A stretch of 64,000 nucleotides of DNA from DATAZK01 sp963731205 (GCA_963731205.1 CAVSUJ010000002.1:124001-188000); one strand, 5' to 3'. Counted from the first letter of the stretch, positions 24,614-33,949 are shown. Notes: generated by a model not told the origin, from the letters alone. Program-made: numbers and translations.

Positions 24614-26497
24614 GTGGGCCTGGTGGTTGACGACAGCAAGCTGGCCGGATTGCTGAGCGATTTCGCTCGCAACCTGGCGACCGAATTCTCGATCCAGATC
24701 ATCCTCGAGCATCTGGTCGAGTCCGTGGTCGACGTGCTGCCCATCACCGGGGCGGGCGTCACGCTCATCTCGGAAGGGTCAGCCCCGCATTATGTGGCCG
24801 CCTCCAGCCCCGACGCCCTGCGGTTCGAGCAATTGCAGACGCAGCTCCGGCAGGGACCGTGCCAGCTGGCGTACACCACCGGCGAAGCGGTGTCGGTGCC
24901 GGATCTCTCCATCGACATCCGGTTCCCCGAGTTCGGTCCGGCCGCGCTCGCCGAAGGATTGAAAGCGGCCTTCACCTTTCCCCTTCGCGCTGTCGCCGGC
25001 CGGTTCGGCGCACTCGACCTGTACCGAGACGAGGCGGGGCCACTCGGAGAATCCGACCTGGTCGCCGCGCAGACCCTGGCCGACGTCGCTGCGGCGTACC
25101 TCCTGAACGCCCGGGGACGCGAGGAGGCGCGTGCGGCCACGGACCACCTTCGGCAGGTGGCTTTGCACGATCCGCTGACGGGATTGCCGAACCGGGTGCT
25201 GCTGCAGCAGCGCCTCGCTCATGCCGCGAAACGGGCGAAGCGATCGAGAGCGTCCGTCGCGGTGCTCTTCGCCGACCTCGACCAGTTCAAAGCCGTGAAC
25301 GACACTTACGGCCACCAGGTCGGCGACCAACTGCTCAGCGCGGTCGCGCGCAGGCTGGCAGCCGTCGTGCGTCCCGGTGACACCCTGGCCCGCATCTTCG
25401 GTGACGAATTCGTCGTGCTTTGTGAGGATCTGGTCTCGGACAGCGACGTGGAAATACTGGCGGAGCGACTTCGTAGCGCCTTTGACAAGCCGTTCGAGAT
25501 CGGCGACGCCCTGATCCGCATCACGGCGAGCGTGGGCATGGCCTTCGCGGGCCCGGGCGCGCAGGTCTCCGAACGACTCGTCGATCAGGCCGACAGCGCC
25601 ATGTACGAGGCCAAACGAGCGGGAAAGGCGCAGCGCGTGATCGACCTGCGCGACAGCCTCCTCCCCGGGGCAAACTCGGGCAGCCTCGAGTCCGACTTGG
25701 CGCGCGCGGTGGCCGCGAACGAACTTTCTGTCGCCTACCAGCCCATTGTCAGAACCGGCGATGGCATTGTCGTCGGCGTCGAGGCGCTGGTGCGTTGGGA
25801 ACACCCTCATCGCGGAGCGATCGAAGCGGTCTCCATCATCGAGGCCGCCGAATCCTGCGGTCTCATCGGCGAAGTCGGCAGCTTCGTACTCGAGCGCGCC
25901 TGCCTGGCGCACCGCGAATGGCGCGGCGGCTACCCCGACCGGCAACTCGATCTGGCGGTCAACGTTTCGGGAACTCAACTGCTTGCTCCAGGCTTCAGCC
26001 AATCAATCGCTGACACTCTTGCGCGTACCGGAATGAGCGCGAGCGAGCTCCTGCTGGAGTTGACGGAATCGATCCTCATCGTCGACAGCGATGCCACTCT
26101 GCAAGTCCTGCTGGAACTCAATCGCCTCGGAATCCGGCTCGCACTCGACGATTTCGGAACGGGCTACTCCTCGCTCAGCTACCTGCACCGGCTCCCCATC
26201 GCGACGCTGAAGATCGACCAGGGTTTCGTCGCCGACATCGGCACCACCCCGTCGGGCGAGACCATCGTCACCGCCGTCACCGCGCTGGCCCACGCCCTCG
26301 GACTGGCTGTCATCGCGGAAGGCGTCGAGACCCGCGCTCAGCGGGACAGGGTGCACGACATCGGTTGCGACCTGGCCCAGGGGTACTTCTTCGCCCGTCC
26401 CGTGCCACCAGAAGACATTCCCCGCCTGCTCGGCGAACAAGGTCAGGCCCCGCTCAACTTGCCGGAGCCGCAGGACACCGTCATCCCTCAGAGCTGA
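24614..26497 (+). CDS. GAF-GGDEF-EAL cyclic-di-GMP turnover protein
   Basis: Product of about 627 aa. Residues 1-160 resemble a GAF sensor (IILEHLVESVVDVLPITGAG). The cyclase domain has the motif FGDEF instead of GGDEF, so synthesis may be weak or lost. The phosphodiesterase domain is complete: EALVRWEHP, NVSG, ELTES, LDDFGTGYSS, LKIDQ and AEGVET. Net activity is therefore probably c-di-GMP hydrolysis. Start is uncertain (TTG 24608, GTG 24614 or GTG 24623); no good Shine-Dalgarno is seen. No membrane helix, so cytoplasmic. Confidence 0.9.
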   Translation: MGLVVDDSKLAGLLSDFARNLATEFSIQIILEHLVESVVDVLPITGAGVTLISEGSAPHYVAASSPDALRFEQLQTQLRQGPCQLAYTTGEAVSVPDLSIDIRFPEFGPAALAEGLKAAFTFPLRAVAGRFGALDLYRDEAGPLGESDLVAAQTLADVAAAYLLNARGREEARAATDHLRQVALHDPLTGLPNRVLLQQRLAHAAKRAKRSRASVAVLFADLDQFKAVNDTYGHQVGDQLLSAVARRLAAVVRPGDTLARIFGDEFVVLCEDLVSDSDVEILAERLRSAFDKPFEIGDALIRITASVGMAFAGPGAQVSERLVDQADSAMYEAKRAGKAQRVIDLRDSLLPGANSGSLESDLARAVAANELSVAYQPIVRTGDGIVVGVEALVRWEHPHRGAIEAVSIIEAAESCGLIGEVGSFVLERACLAHREWRGGYPDRQLDLAVNVSGTQLLAPGFSQSIADTLARTGMSASELLLELTESILIVDSDATLQVLLELNRLGIRLALDDFGTGYSSLSYLHRLPIATLKIDQGFVADIGTTPSGETIVTAVTALAHALGLAVIAEGVETRAQRDRVHDIGCDLAQGYFFARPVPPEDIPRLLGEQGQAPLNLPEPQDTVIPQS

Positions 26498-28334
26498 AAA
26501 CCTCTGTCAGGGTTTTGGCGACCACCGCCACCACGTCGTCGGGTGTCGACGTGCCGCCGCCGCTCGCCAACTCGGTGATGTGCGCGGCGATCGCGTCAAC
26601 CTGATCCGGCAATGGCGGCGCGGCTCCCCCGCGGATGCCCTCGTCGAGAGCGCTGATGCCGTCCACCACGTCTTCGAGCGCGACCGCATCAGGCAGCGCC
26701 GCGGCGGCCGCGGTGGAGACGGGCGGCGGGTCGGCGAGGGCTGCCTGCACCGACGCGCGGTAGAGATGCACCGACACGTACGCCCGATCCCGCACCGCGG
26801 GCCAATTCGCGCGATGACGCGGTGGGACTGCTGCCTCGCGCAGATACGCCACCGCGTCTGCCGCGGCCCGACCCGGCCGTGCCGCGAACGGCAGGGTGTG
26901 CCGGCCGGGCCACAGCAGATAGCCGAAGACGACGGCGACCGCACAACCGGCGAGCGTGTCGAGCAGTCGCAGCGCCGGATACACCGGGTCTTCCGCGCCG
27001 ATGCTGGCACTCAGCAGGGCGGAACCGGTGATGCCGATGACGCTCAGCGCGTAGAGCCTGGGCGCCGAAAGCACCGCCCAGCCGATCGACAGCGTGGCCG
27101 CGACTGCCACCACACCACCGGAGGGCAGCGCGAGGAGCGCGATCGCCGCCAGTACCGCACCGCCGAGGCTGCCGATCACGCGGTTGACGGTGCGCACGAA
27201 GACCGAGGCGTACTCGGGACGGACGACCACCGCGACGGTCAGCGGCAACCAGTACGAGTGACTCTTCTGGTGCAGCGCCACCGTGAGCGTGGTCGCCAGC
27301 GCCATGCACCATGCGAGCCGGATACCGGCGAGCACGGCCGCGGCCTCGGTCGCGGTGCGCAGCGCCGAACGCACCCTGCGGGCCGGTCCCGGGAGGGGCG
27401 CTTCGGTGCCGGTCCGCTCTCGAGGCGAGATCTGCAATGCCGTCGAAAGTGACTGCAATGCGAGGGAATCAGTGTGAAATCGAGCGGGACTCACGGGATC
27501 CCCGCGGCGCACGCAAAAGCCGGCCTCGCGTACCGCGTCGGTCACCTCGCGGGGCACGGCCACGCCGCGCACGTAGAGCGCCGCCGCTGCCAACGCCACC
27601 CGCTGCGAAGCCAGCAGCTGATCCTGAAGACCCGCGCTGCGCCCGCCATCGCGCGCCGGCAGGATCCGGTGGTCCGCCAGCGCATCGCGACTCGCGGAGG
27701 AGGCGCCGGCGAGAGCGGCCCGCAGCCGGCCCGCCTCAGGGGTACCGATCCCTTCGAGCAGATCTGCCGCGGCGTCGAAAACGGCTGCTAACGCTGACCT
27801 TTCGTACTCTCGGCGGCGGCTTCGCAGCGGGAGTATCGCGGCCGCCGAGACGACCGTGGTGCCGATCAGATACCAGCCCGCTTGCTCATACCACGGCAGG
27901 GGCACGTGGCCGAACTGCTCATACGACGCCCCGATGACGACCATCAGCGCGAACGCCGTGACCAACCGCCCGATGGCGCCGAGCATCCCGCTCAGCAAGC
28001 CCACCACCGCGGCGACGATCACCTTTCCCACGTCACTCGACGTCGCGATGGCGCCGACTCCCAGCCCGGCAACCGCGCCGCAACCCTGCGCCGCGAGCGC
28101 GATCAACCGGGTGCGATGGCTAGCGGTACCGACGTAGGCGACCGCACAGGCGGCACCGAAGAACATCAGCGCCACAGCCGAGAGGCCGTGAAACGCGATG
28201 CCCACGACGGCCAGCACTCCCGCCGCAGCCATCGCCCGCACAGCCGGCCAGACGGCCCACGGGACCGGTGAGAGGGCCACCGACCGGCGAAGCCACCCAG
28301 GCACTCTCGCCCGCGCGGTCGTCTCCGGGTCCAC
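26481..28334 (-). CDS. FUSC-family membrane transporter
   Basis: Product of 617 aa with two blocks of about five to six membrane helices separated by a large soluble part, the layout of fusaric acid resistance/YccC-type exporters. HSYWLPLTVAVVVRPEYAS is a signature of the second block. The GTG at 28334 is chosen as the first start after efeB (28 nt gap), which makes it a candidate fourth gene of the efe operon. Its 3' end overlaps the convergent c-di-GMP gene by 17 bp. Substrate unknown, possibly an aromatic acid. Confidence 0.8.
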   Translation of the reverse strand: MDPETTARARVPGWLRRSVALSPVPWAVWPAVRAMAAAGVLAVVGIAFHGLSAVALMFFGAACAVAYVGTASHRTRLIALAAQGCGAVAGLGVGAIATSSDVGKVIVAAVVGLLSGMLGAIGRLVTAFALMVVIGASYEQFGHVPLPWYEQAGWYLIGTTVVSAAAILPLRSRRREYERSALAAVFDAAADLLEGIGTPEAGRLRAALAGASSASRDALADHRILPARDGGRSAGLQDQLLASQRVALAAAALYVRGVAVPREVTDAVREAGFCVRRGDPVSPARFHTDSLALQSLSTALQISPRERTGTEAPLPGPARRVRSALRTATEAAAVLAGIRLAWCMALATTLTVALHQKSHSYWLPLTVAVVVRPEYASVFVRTVNRVIGSLGGAVLAAIALLALPSGGVVAVAATLSIGWAVLSAPRLYALSVIGITGSALLSASIGAEDPVYPALRLLDTLAGCAVAVVFGYLLWPGRHTLPFAARPGRAAADAVAYLREAAVPPRHRANWPAVRDRAYVSVHLYRASVQAALADPPPVSTAAAAALPDAVALEDVVDGISALDEGIRGGAAPPLPDQVDAIAAHITELASGGGTSTPDDVVAVVAKTLTEVFSSEG

Positions 28335-28362
28335 GACCGGAAGATATCGGCAGCCCGAACGG

Positions 28363-29613
28363 CTAACGGAACAGGCTGCGCCCGAACCAGTCGCCGACTG
28401 CCGAAATCCCTGGCGGTACCGCGAAAATGCCGCTGCCGACGTGCTTGATGTACTCGTTGAGCGCATCATGCTGGCCGAGCATCTGCTGGATCGGCACGAA
28501 CTGCTTGCGCGGGTCCTTCTGGAACGCGATGAAGAACAGCCCGGCGTCGAGCTGACCGGTCGTCGGGTCGTTGCCGTCGGTGTAGGAGTAGCCGCGGCGC
28601 AGGATCTTCTGCCCGCCGTGGTTGTCGGGGCTCGCGAGCCGGATGTGCGCATCGGCCGGGATGACGAGCGCGCCCGAGCTGGTCTTCGCCGTCAGGTCGA
28701 CCGTGTCGAATTCCTTGCTACCGGTCAGCGGTGCGCCGGTGTCCTTGGCCCGTCCGAAGACGTTCTGCTGGTCCGCCAGGTAGTCCGCGTCCCAGCTCTC
28801 GATGAGCATGCGGATGCGCCGCGACACCAGGTAGCTGCCGCCGCGCATCCACGACTGGTCGGTCTCCTCGCCCACCCAGACGAAGCGCTCCATGGCGGCC
28901 GCGTCCTCGGACTTGATGTTGTTCGTTCCATCCTTGAAACCCATGAGGTTTCGCGGGGTCGCCTGGCTCGTGCTCGTGGTCGACGTGCGGCCGAAGCCGA
29001 GCTGCGACCAGCGCATGACGACCGTGCCGCGCCCGATCCGGGCGAAGTTGCGGATGACATGGAACGCGACCTGCGGGTCGTTCGAGCACGCCTGCACGCA
29101 GATGTCGCCGCCGCTGCGGGTCGGGTCCAGCGCGTCACCGGGAAGCGCCGGAAGGTCGGCCAGGGCCGCGGGCCGGCGGCTGGCGAGGCCGAACCGGTCA
29201 TCGAACAGGCTCGGCCCGAAGCCGACCGTGATGGTGAGCGACGCGGGCGGCAGGCCGAGCGCCTCACCGGTGTCGACGGGCGGCGACTGCGGCTGCGTCT
29301 CCACGGAACCCACCGGCAGCCCGGCCGTCATGCGGCTGGCGGCCGCCGCCCACTCGCCGAGCATGCTCTGCAGATCGGCCGACGTGCTGCTGGTGACGTC
29401 GAACGCGGCGAACGCGAGCCGGTCCTGCGCGGGCGTCGCGATGCCCGCCTGATGCGTCCCGTAGAACGGCCACGACTGTGCGGCAGAACTCCCACCGCCA
29501 CCGCTGTGGCCGTCCTCCGTGGCCGCGGCGATGCCGTAGCCCGCACCGCCGGCGACCACCACCCCGGCTCCCCCGAGGGCAGCGCCGAGCAGGCCGCGCC
29601 GCGTGGGTCGCAA
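28363..29613 (-). CDS. efeB: Deferrochelatase/DyP-type peroxidase EfeB
   Basis: Product of 416 aa. The N-terminus PTRRGLLGAALGGAG is a twin-arginine signal, so the heme protein is exported folded. The DyP motif GFKDGT holds the catalytic aspartate D228, and H323 in DAHIRLASP is the likely heme ligand. EfeB oxidises or extracts iron at the cell surface for EfeO and EfeU. It lies 26 nt after efeO. Confidence 0.93.
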   Translation of the reverse strand: MRPTRRGLLGAALGGAGVVVAGGAGYGIAAATEDGHSGGGGSSAAQSWPFYGTHQAGIATPAQDRLAFAAFDVTSSTSADLQSMLGEWAAAASRMTAGLPVGSVETQPQSPPVDTGEALGLPPASLTITVGFGPSLFDDRFGLASRRPAALADLPALPGDALDPTRSGGDICVQACSNDPQVAFHVIRNFARIGRGTVVMRWSQLGFGRTSTTSTSQATPRNLMGFKDGTNNIKSEDAAAMERFVWVGEETDQSWMRGGSYLVSRRIRMLIESWDADYLADQQNVFGRAKDTGAPLTGSKEFDTVDLTAKTSSGALVIPADAHIRLASPDNHGGQKILRRGYSYTDGNDPTTGQLDAGLFFIAFQKDPRKQFVPIQQMLGQHDALNEYIKHVGSGIFAVPPGISAVGDWFGRSLFR

Positions 29614-29639
29614 CCGTGGGCTCTTCTCCGGTGGAGTAC

Positions 29640-30852
29640 TCAGGAATTCACGACCTTCCCGGCGACCTGCGACAGCGGCTCACTGACCGCCTGGATGGCT
29701 TGCGCGATGGCGGTGGTGTCGGCCTGGGTCAGCGCGGTGAACGGGACGAAGCCGCCGATCGCGGTGCTGCTGCGGTACTTGTCCAGCACCGAATCGATGG
29801 CCGCGAACCGGGTGGCGATCGTGGTGCTCAGCGTCGGGTCGATCTTGGCCAGGCCCGGCTTCAGGGCGGCGAACGCCTGCTCCGATCCTTCGACGTTGGC
29901 CTGCAGGTCGACGAGATCGATGTGGGAGTAGCGCTCCTCCTCACCGGTGATCTTGGTCTTGGAGGCCTCGTCGAGCAGGCCCACGGCGCCGTTCGCGAGC
30001 TCGGCCGGCTGGTACTTCAGGTTGGCGGTCAGCGACTGCAGCTTCTTCAGGTTGGTCATCAGGCCGGTGGCGTACGTCTCCAACCCCGCGGTGCTCTTGT
30101 CCTGGAACAGGCCCTTCTCGATGCGGTGGTAGCCGGTCCACTGCGCCGCCGGCACGTCATCCGCGCGCGCATCGATGTCGCTGTCGAGGTTGTCCTTGCC
30201 GCTGGTGAACGACTCGGCGACGGGCTCGATCCGCTCGTAGTACGGGCGCGCCTTGCCATAGGCGGCCTGGGCCGCGGCGAGGTCGTTGGCCTTGATCGCG
30301 TCGACCAGCGGCTGGGTGTTCGCGATCATCAGGGCGACCTGGGAATTGACGTACTGCGCGTAGGTCTTGGTGCCCTCGGCGAGCAGGCCCGCCGTGTCGG
30401 TCGGCGCCGTGGTGACCGCACCGCCGGTGACCTTCAGCGTGGTCTTCTCCGTCGACGCGCCCGGGCAGTACAGGGTGTACTCACCTGCGCTGAGCTGCAG
30501 GGCGAAAGCTCCCGGAGAAGCCGGGCGCGAGGTTCTCCTTCTCACCGATGATGCGCTCACCCGACAGCAATTCGAGCTCGGTGACGCCGGTGGCGTTCTT
30601 GTTCGACACCTTGAACGTCAGCGGGCCGGAGGTGTAGGAGGCGAGCGCCGGCGCGCAGCCGTCGCTGGTGATGACCACGTCGACGGTGCGGGTGTCGCTG
30701 GAGGCAGTGGAGGCCGATCCCTTGCTCGATGACGCGTTCGTGCCACTGGAGCTGCTCCCACACCCCGCGACCGCCACCAGCGTCAGGGCTCCGGTGATCG
30801 AGGTGGCGGACAGGCCCACCCAACCTCGGGTGCGCTGGGGACGTGCGGGCAT
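29640..30852 (-). pseudogene. efeO: Iron-binding lipoprotein EfeO, frameshifted
   Basis: Together two frames encode a complete EfeO: lipobox VAGC, cupredoxin-like domain (ELELLSGERIIGEKENLAPG then AGEYTLYCPG) and a C-terminal M75-peptidase-like helical domain with GYHRIEKGLF, the expected H-x-x-E metal motif. The frame changes in the cupredoxin domain at about 30504; deleting one base restores the strand S-F-A-L-Q-L. EfeO delivers iron to the EfeU permease. Because efeU and efeB are intact, a sequencing indel is more likely than a real loss, but this is not proven. GGAGGT precedes the ATG at 30852. Confidence 0.85.
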
Positions 30853-30889
30853 CGGACCTCCATGGCTCGTCAGCACCTCATTGCTGAAC

Positions 30890-30908
30890 TTAGGGAAACC
30901 TACCCTAA
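30890..30908. promoter_or_regulatory. IdeR/DtxR-type iron box
   Basis: TTAGGGAAACCTACCCTAA matches the actinobacterial iron-box pattern TTAGGTTAGGCTAACCTAA at most positions, with perfect outer half-sites TTAGG and CCTAA. It lies between efeU and efeO, 38 nt before the efeO start, so efeO and efeB can be repressed by iron independently of efeU. Confidence 0.75.
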
Positions 30909-30912
30909 GCAC

Positions 30913-32517
30913 CTAGCCGGTTGGAAGGCGGTCTCGGTCACTTTGTCGAGCGGCCTCGTGGACCGTGTGTCGCCCCGCTGGATCAGCGACGGACACGTTC
31001 GCCGCACTCGCCGAAGCCTCCAGGCGGGAGCGGCGCAGCGCGATCCGCGAACCGGCGCTCAGCACGGCGAGGGCCGCGGCGGCGATCCCGAAGAGCGTCG
31101 GGTAGTCCGATCCCCAGGAGCGCGAGCGGGCCTGCGTCGCGAGGGCGCTGTGGTCGGCAGCTGCGAGATCGGCGCGGGCGGCGGCGGTGGGCTGCTGGGT
31201 GGTGTCACGCACGTTTTCCAGCACCAGCGGGCCGGAGCTCAGCTTGGCGGTCGCGGTCACGGTCACCCGGCGGCTCGCGTCGAGCAGCCGAGCTGTCCTG
31301 CTGTCGACGTACAGGGTGTCGGTGACGGTCTCGCGGTAGTCGAGGGCGACGCTCCCGCTGACATCGGCGGCCGTCACCCCGATCGGCAGCCGGCCGCCGT
31401 TGAGCTGGCGCAGCTGATCGGCGGTGACGGTCGCGGGCAGCCCGCCGCCGGTGACAGTTTCCGAGTGCTGGCGGGTCAGCACGTCGACGGCGACGTTGCC
31501 ATCGCCGCCGCGGACGTCGTGGCCACTCACCCTGGCTCCGGCCGTCGTCCACACCAGTGGCGCGGACGCACCGGTGACGGGCGTCGTCCACGAGCCAGGC
31601 ACTCCGGCAGACGCGGTAGGTGCGGCGACCGCAAAGGAGATGGCGGCGGCGGTGCAGCCGGCCGCGGCCGCCAGTGAGGCCCACGAGACCGCGCGCCACG
31701 GCACCGGGCGACCGGGCGGCCACCCGACGTAGAGGCCGACGGGGACCAGGTAGACGAGCCAGCCCACGACCTCGACGACGGTCGGCCGCGCCTGTATCCC
31801 CAGCACGCCGGTGATGAGCGAGGCCTGCACCGAGCCGTTGCGTACGAGCCAGGAGATGTCGAAGACCTGATCCTGGCCCGCGTTGAGCCAACCCGCCTCG
31901 TGGGCGGTGTGCAGGGCGGTCATCACGAGCCCGGCGGCCACGACCACGAGGACCAGGCCGGTGGCGCGGAAGAACCGCGAGAGGTTGATGCGCACGCCGC
32001 CGCGGTAGATGCCGTAGCCGAGCACGGCAGCGACGAGGATGCCCAGCAGGGCACCGAGGCCGGCGGTCAGGCCGTTGCCGCTGGCATTGAAGGCCGCGAG
32101 CAGGAAGACCGCCGTCTCCAGGCCCTCGCGCAACACGGCCAGAAAAGCCATAGCCACCAAGGCTTTTGCCGAGCCCTGCGCCAGCGCCGATCCGGCAGCT
32201 CCCTCGAGCTGACCCTTGAGGTCGCGAGCGTGGCGTCGCATCCAGACGACCATGTACGTGACCATCGCGACGGCCACCGCGCCGATGACGGTCTCCAGGC
32301 CCTCCTGCTGACGCTGCGGAAGGTCGGCGGAGACGACCTGCAGGGCAATGCCGACGGCAAGGCAGATCAGTACTGCCGAGAGCACGCCGATCCACACCCA
32401 GCGGATGGCTGCTCGCGCGTTGTCGCCCCCGCGCTGCTTGAGGAACGCAGCGACGATCCCGACGATCAGGGCGGCCTCGAGGCCTTCGCGTAACCCGATC
32501 ACGAAGGTCGCGAGCAA
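30913..32517 (-). CDS. efeU: FTR1-family iron permease EfeU with extracellular domain
   Basis: Product of 534 aa. Two REGLE motifs (residues 10-14 and 130-134), the iron-translocation signature of FTR1 permeases, lie in the first membrane block of seven helices (about 1-280). Residues 300-480 form an extra domain of about 180 residues (with GSWTTPVTGASAPLVW and DALDYRETVTDTLYVD-like strands), probably exoplasmic, followed by one more helix near 485 and a basic tail. Plain EfeU is about 280 aa, so this is an extended actinobacterial form. TTG start with GGAGG nine nt upstream. Confidence 0.9.
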   Translation of the reverse strand: MLATFVIGLREGLEAALIVGIVAAFLKQRGGDNARAAIRWVWIGVLSAVLICLAVGIALQVVSADLPQRQQEGLETVIGAVAVAMVTYMVVWMRRHARDLKGQLEGAAGSALAQGSAKALVAMAFLAVLREGLETAVFLLAAFNASGNGLTAGLGALLGILVAAVLGYGIYRGGVRINLSRFFRATGLVLVVVAAGLVMTALHTAHEAGWLNAGQDQVFDISWLVRNGSVQASLITGVLGIQARPTVVEVVGWLVYLVPVGLYVGWPPGRPVPWRAVSWASLAAAAGCTAAAISFAVAAPTASAGVPGSWTTPVTGASAPLVWTTAGARVSGHDVRGGDGNVAVDVLTRQHSETVTGGGLPATVTADQLRQLNGGRLPIGVTAADVSGSVALDYRETVTDTLYVDSRTARLLDASRRVTVTATAKLSSGPLVLENVRDTTQQPTAAARADLAAADHSALATQARSRSWGSDYPTLFGIAAAALAVLSAGSRIALRRSRLEASASAANVSVADPAGRHTVHEAARQSDRDRLPTG

Positions 32518-32535
32518 GGCCTACCGCCTCCAGGG

Positions 32536-32554
32536 TCAGTAAAGACAACCTAAC
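32536..32554. promoter_or_regulatory. Possible second iron box
   Basis: Read on the minus strand this is GTTAGGTTGTCTTTACTGA. The left half TTAGGTT fits an IdeR/DtxR site well and the right half poorly. It lies about 20 nt upstream of the efeU start, where an iron-responsive operator is expected. Confidence 0.35.
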
Positions 32555-32616
32555 TTTACGAAAGTCGACGTTAACAGCCACTCCCCCGCTTCCGCAACGG
32601 GCCTCAGCCTGCATTA

Positions 32617-32663
32617 GCAACCTTCGGTTGCATTATCGTCAGAACTTGCTACCTTTGGTTGCA
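32617..32663 (+). promoter_or_regulatory. Repeated operator-like site for the ArsR operon
   Basis: ACCTTYGGTTGCA occurs at 32620-32632 and 32651-32663, starts 31 nt apart (three helical turns), and the first copy extends to an inverted repeat GCAACC-ttc-GGTTGC (32617-32631). It lies 23 nt before the SRPBCC start and is a good candidate for autoregulation by the ArsR protein of this operon. Confidence 0.5.
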
Positions 32664-32685
32664 CATCAACCAGGAGGTGGTCCCG

Positions 32686-33132
32686 ATGCCCGACATCCGG
32701 CATCACGTAGGAATCAACGCCCCGCTGAGCGAGGTCTACGCATCGCTCGCGACCCGTGAGGGCCTCGCGAGATGGTGGACGACAACGATCGACGGCGCGT
32801 CAGAGCCAGGGGAAGAGCTGATCTTCCGCTTCGGACGACCCGAGCCTTCAGCCGTCATGCAGGTGCTCGACCTCGCGCCCGACCGGCTGGTGCGCTGGCA
32901 ATGCGTGGCCGGTCCCGATGAGTGGCTGGGCACCGTGCTCACGTTCGAGCTGAAGCCCAACGGCGAGGAGACCTTCCTCGTCTTCACTCACGGGGACTGG
33001 CGCGAACCCGTCGACTTCATGGCGCACTGCAGCACCAAGTGGGCGTACTTCCTGCTGGGCCTCAAGTCGGGGCTCGAGGGCGGCAAGGCGACGCCATGGC
33101 CCGATGACATGCCGATCAGCAGCTGGGGATGA
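32686..33132 (+). CDS. SRPBCC (AHSA1-like) domain protein 1
   Basis: Product of 148 aa. The start ATG at 32686 follows GGAGGTG. The fold is an AHSA1/START-like helix-grip domain: HHVGINAPLSEVYASLATREGLARWW, a central EELIFRFG strand and the C-terminal helix STKWAYFLLGLKSGLEGG. Such proteins bind hydrophobic ligands. It is the first gene of a three-gene unit with another SRPBCC gene and an ArsR regulator, each overlapping by four nt. Confidence 0.85.
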   Translation: MPDIRHHVGINAPLSEVYASLATREGLARWWTTTIDGASEPGEELIFRFGRPEPSAVMQVLDLAPDRLVRWQCVAGPDEWLGTVLTFELKPNGEETFLVFTHGDWREPVDFMAHCSTKWAYFLLGLKSGLEGGKATPWPDDMPISSWG

Positions 33133-33590
33133 GCATGATGGTCACCGTGCAGGTCGAGCAGGAAGTGGTCATCGAAGCTCCGGTCGACGTCGTCTGGCGC
33201 ACCGTCACCGAGCCCGAGCAGATCAGCCGGTGGTTCGCCGACCGGGTCGAACTCGACGCGCGGCCCGGCGGTGCGGGGACGTTGGTCTTCGACCACGAGG
33301 ACCGCGATGCTGTCATCGCCCCGTTCGTCGTCGAGGCCCTCGAGGCGCCGACGCGCTTCGCTTTCCGATGGAATCATCCCGAAGGCGAGAGGCCGACCGC
33401 CGGCAACTCGGTGCTGGTCGAGTTCACCCTCAGTGCCGAGGGCAGCGAACGCACCCGGCTCCGCGTCGTGGAGCACGGGCTGGACGAGCTCGGCTGGCCC
33501 GAGGCCGACAAGACGACGTACGCCGCGGAGCACAACGAGGGCTGGGCACACTTCTTCGGCCGGCTGGCCGGGGTGGTGCCGCGGGGATGA
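33129..33590 (+). CDS. SRPBCC (AHSA1-like) domain protein 2
   Basis: Product of 153 aa with the family pattern VVIEAPVDVVWRTVTEPEQI-SRWF, a central strand GTLVFDHEDRD and the final helix YAAEHNEGWAHFFGRLAG. It overlaps both neighbours (ATGA). SRPBCC pairs next to ArsR regulators are common in actinobacteria, and the regulator may respond to a ligand bound or produced by them. Function unknown. Confidence 0.85.
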   Translation: MSMMVTVQVEQEVVIEAPVDVVWRTVTEPEQISRWFADRVELDARPGGAGTLVFDHEDRDAVIAPFVVEALEAPTRFAFRWNHPEGERPTAGNSVLVEFTLSAEGSERTRLRVVEHGLDELGWPEADKTTYAAEHNEGWAHFFGRLAGVVPRG

Positions 33591-33940
33591 CGACGCAGCC
33601 CGACGACGAGTTGTGGTCGGCGATCGGCGACCCCTCTCGTCGTCGGGTGCTCGACCTTCTGGTCAGCGGCGGTGAGGCGACCGCCAGCGCGCTTGCCGGC
33701 CAGGTGCCGTTCTCCCGGCAGGCGGTGTCCAAACACCTGGCAGTGCTGGAAAACGCGGGCCTGATCGTGCGCCGCAAGGACGGTCGCGAAGTGCTCTACC
33801 GGGTCGATCCCCAGCGGCTCGACGACGCGAGCACCGCCATGGCGCAGGTCGCGCAGGTGTGGGAGCGCCGGCTCGGCGCCATCAAGCGGATCGCCGAGGC
33901 GGCGCATGCCGAAGCGAAAAAGGAACGCGGCGAAGGCTGA
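33587..33940 (+). CDS. ArsR-family winged-helix repressor
   Basis: Product of 117 aa. The winged helix shows LWSAIGDPSRRRVLDLL, the recognition helix FSRQAVSKHLAVLENAG and the wing RKDGREVLYRVD. There is no ELCVCDL metal site, so this is the non-metal subgroup that accompanies SRPBCC genes. ATG overlaps the upstream stop. Probable autoregulator of the operon through the repeated sites at 32617-32663. Confidence 0.9.
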   Translation: MTTQPDDELWSAIGDPSRRRVLDLLVSGGEATASALAGQVPFSRQAVSKHLAVLENAGLIVRRKDGREVLYRVDPQRLDDASTAMAQVAQVWERRLGAIKRIAEAAHAEAKKERGEG

Positions 33941-33949
33941 CGCGAAGGG

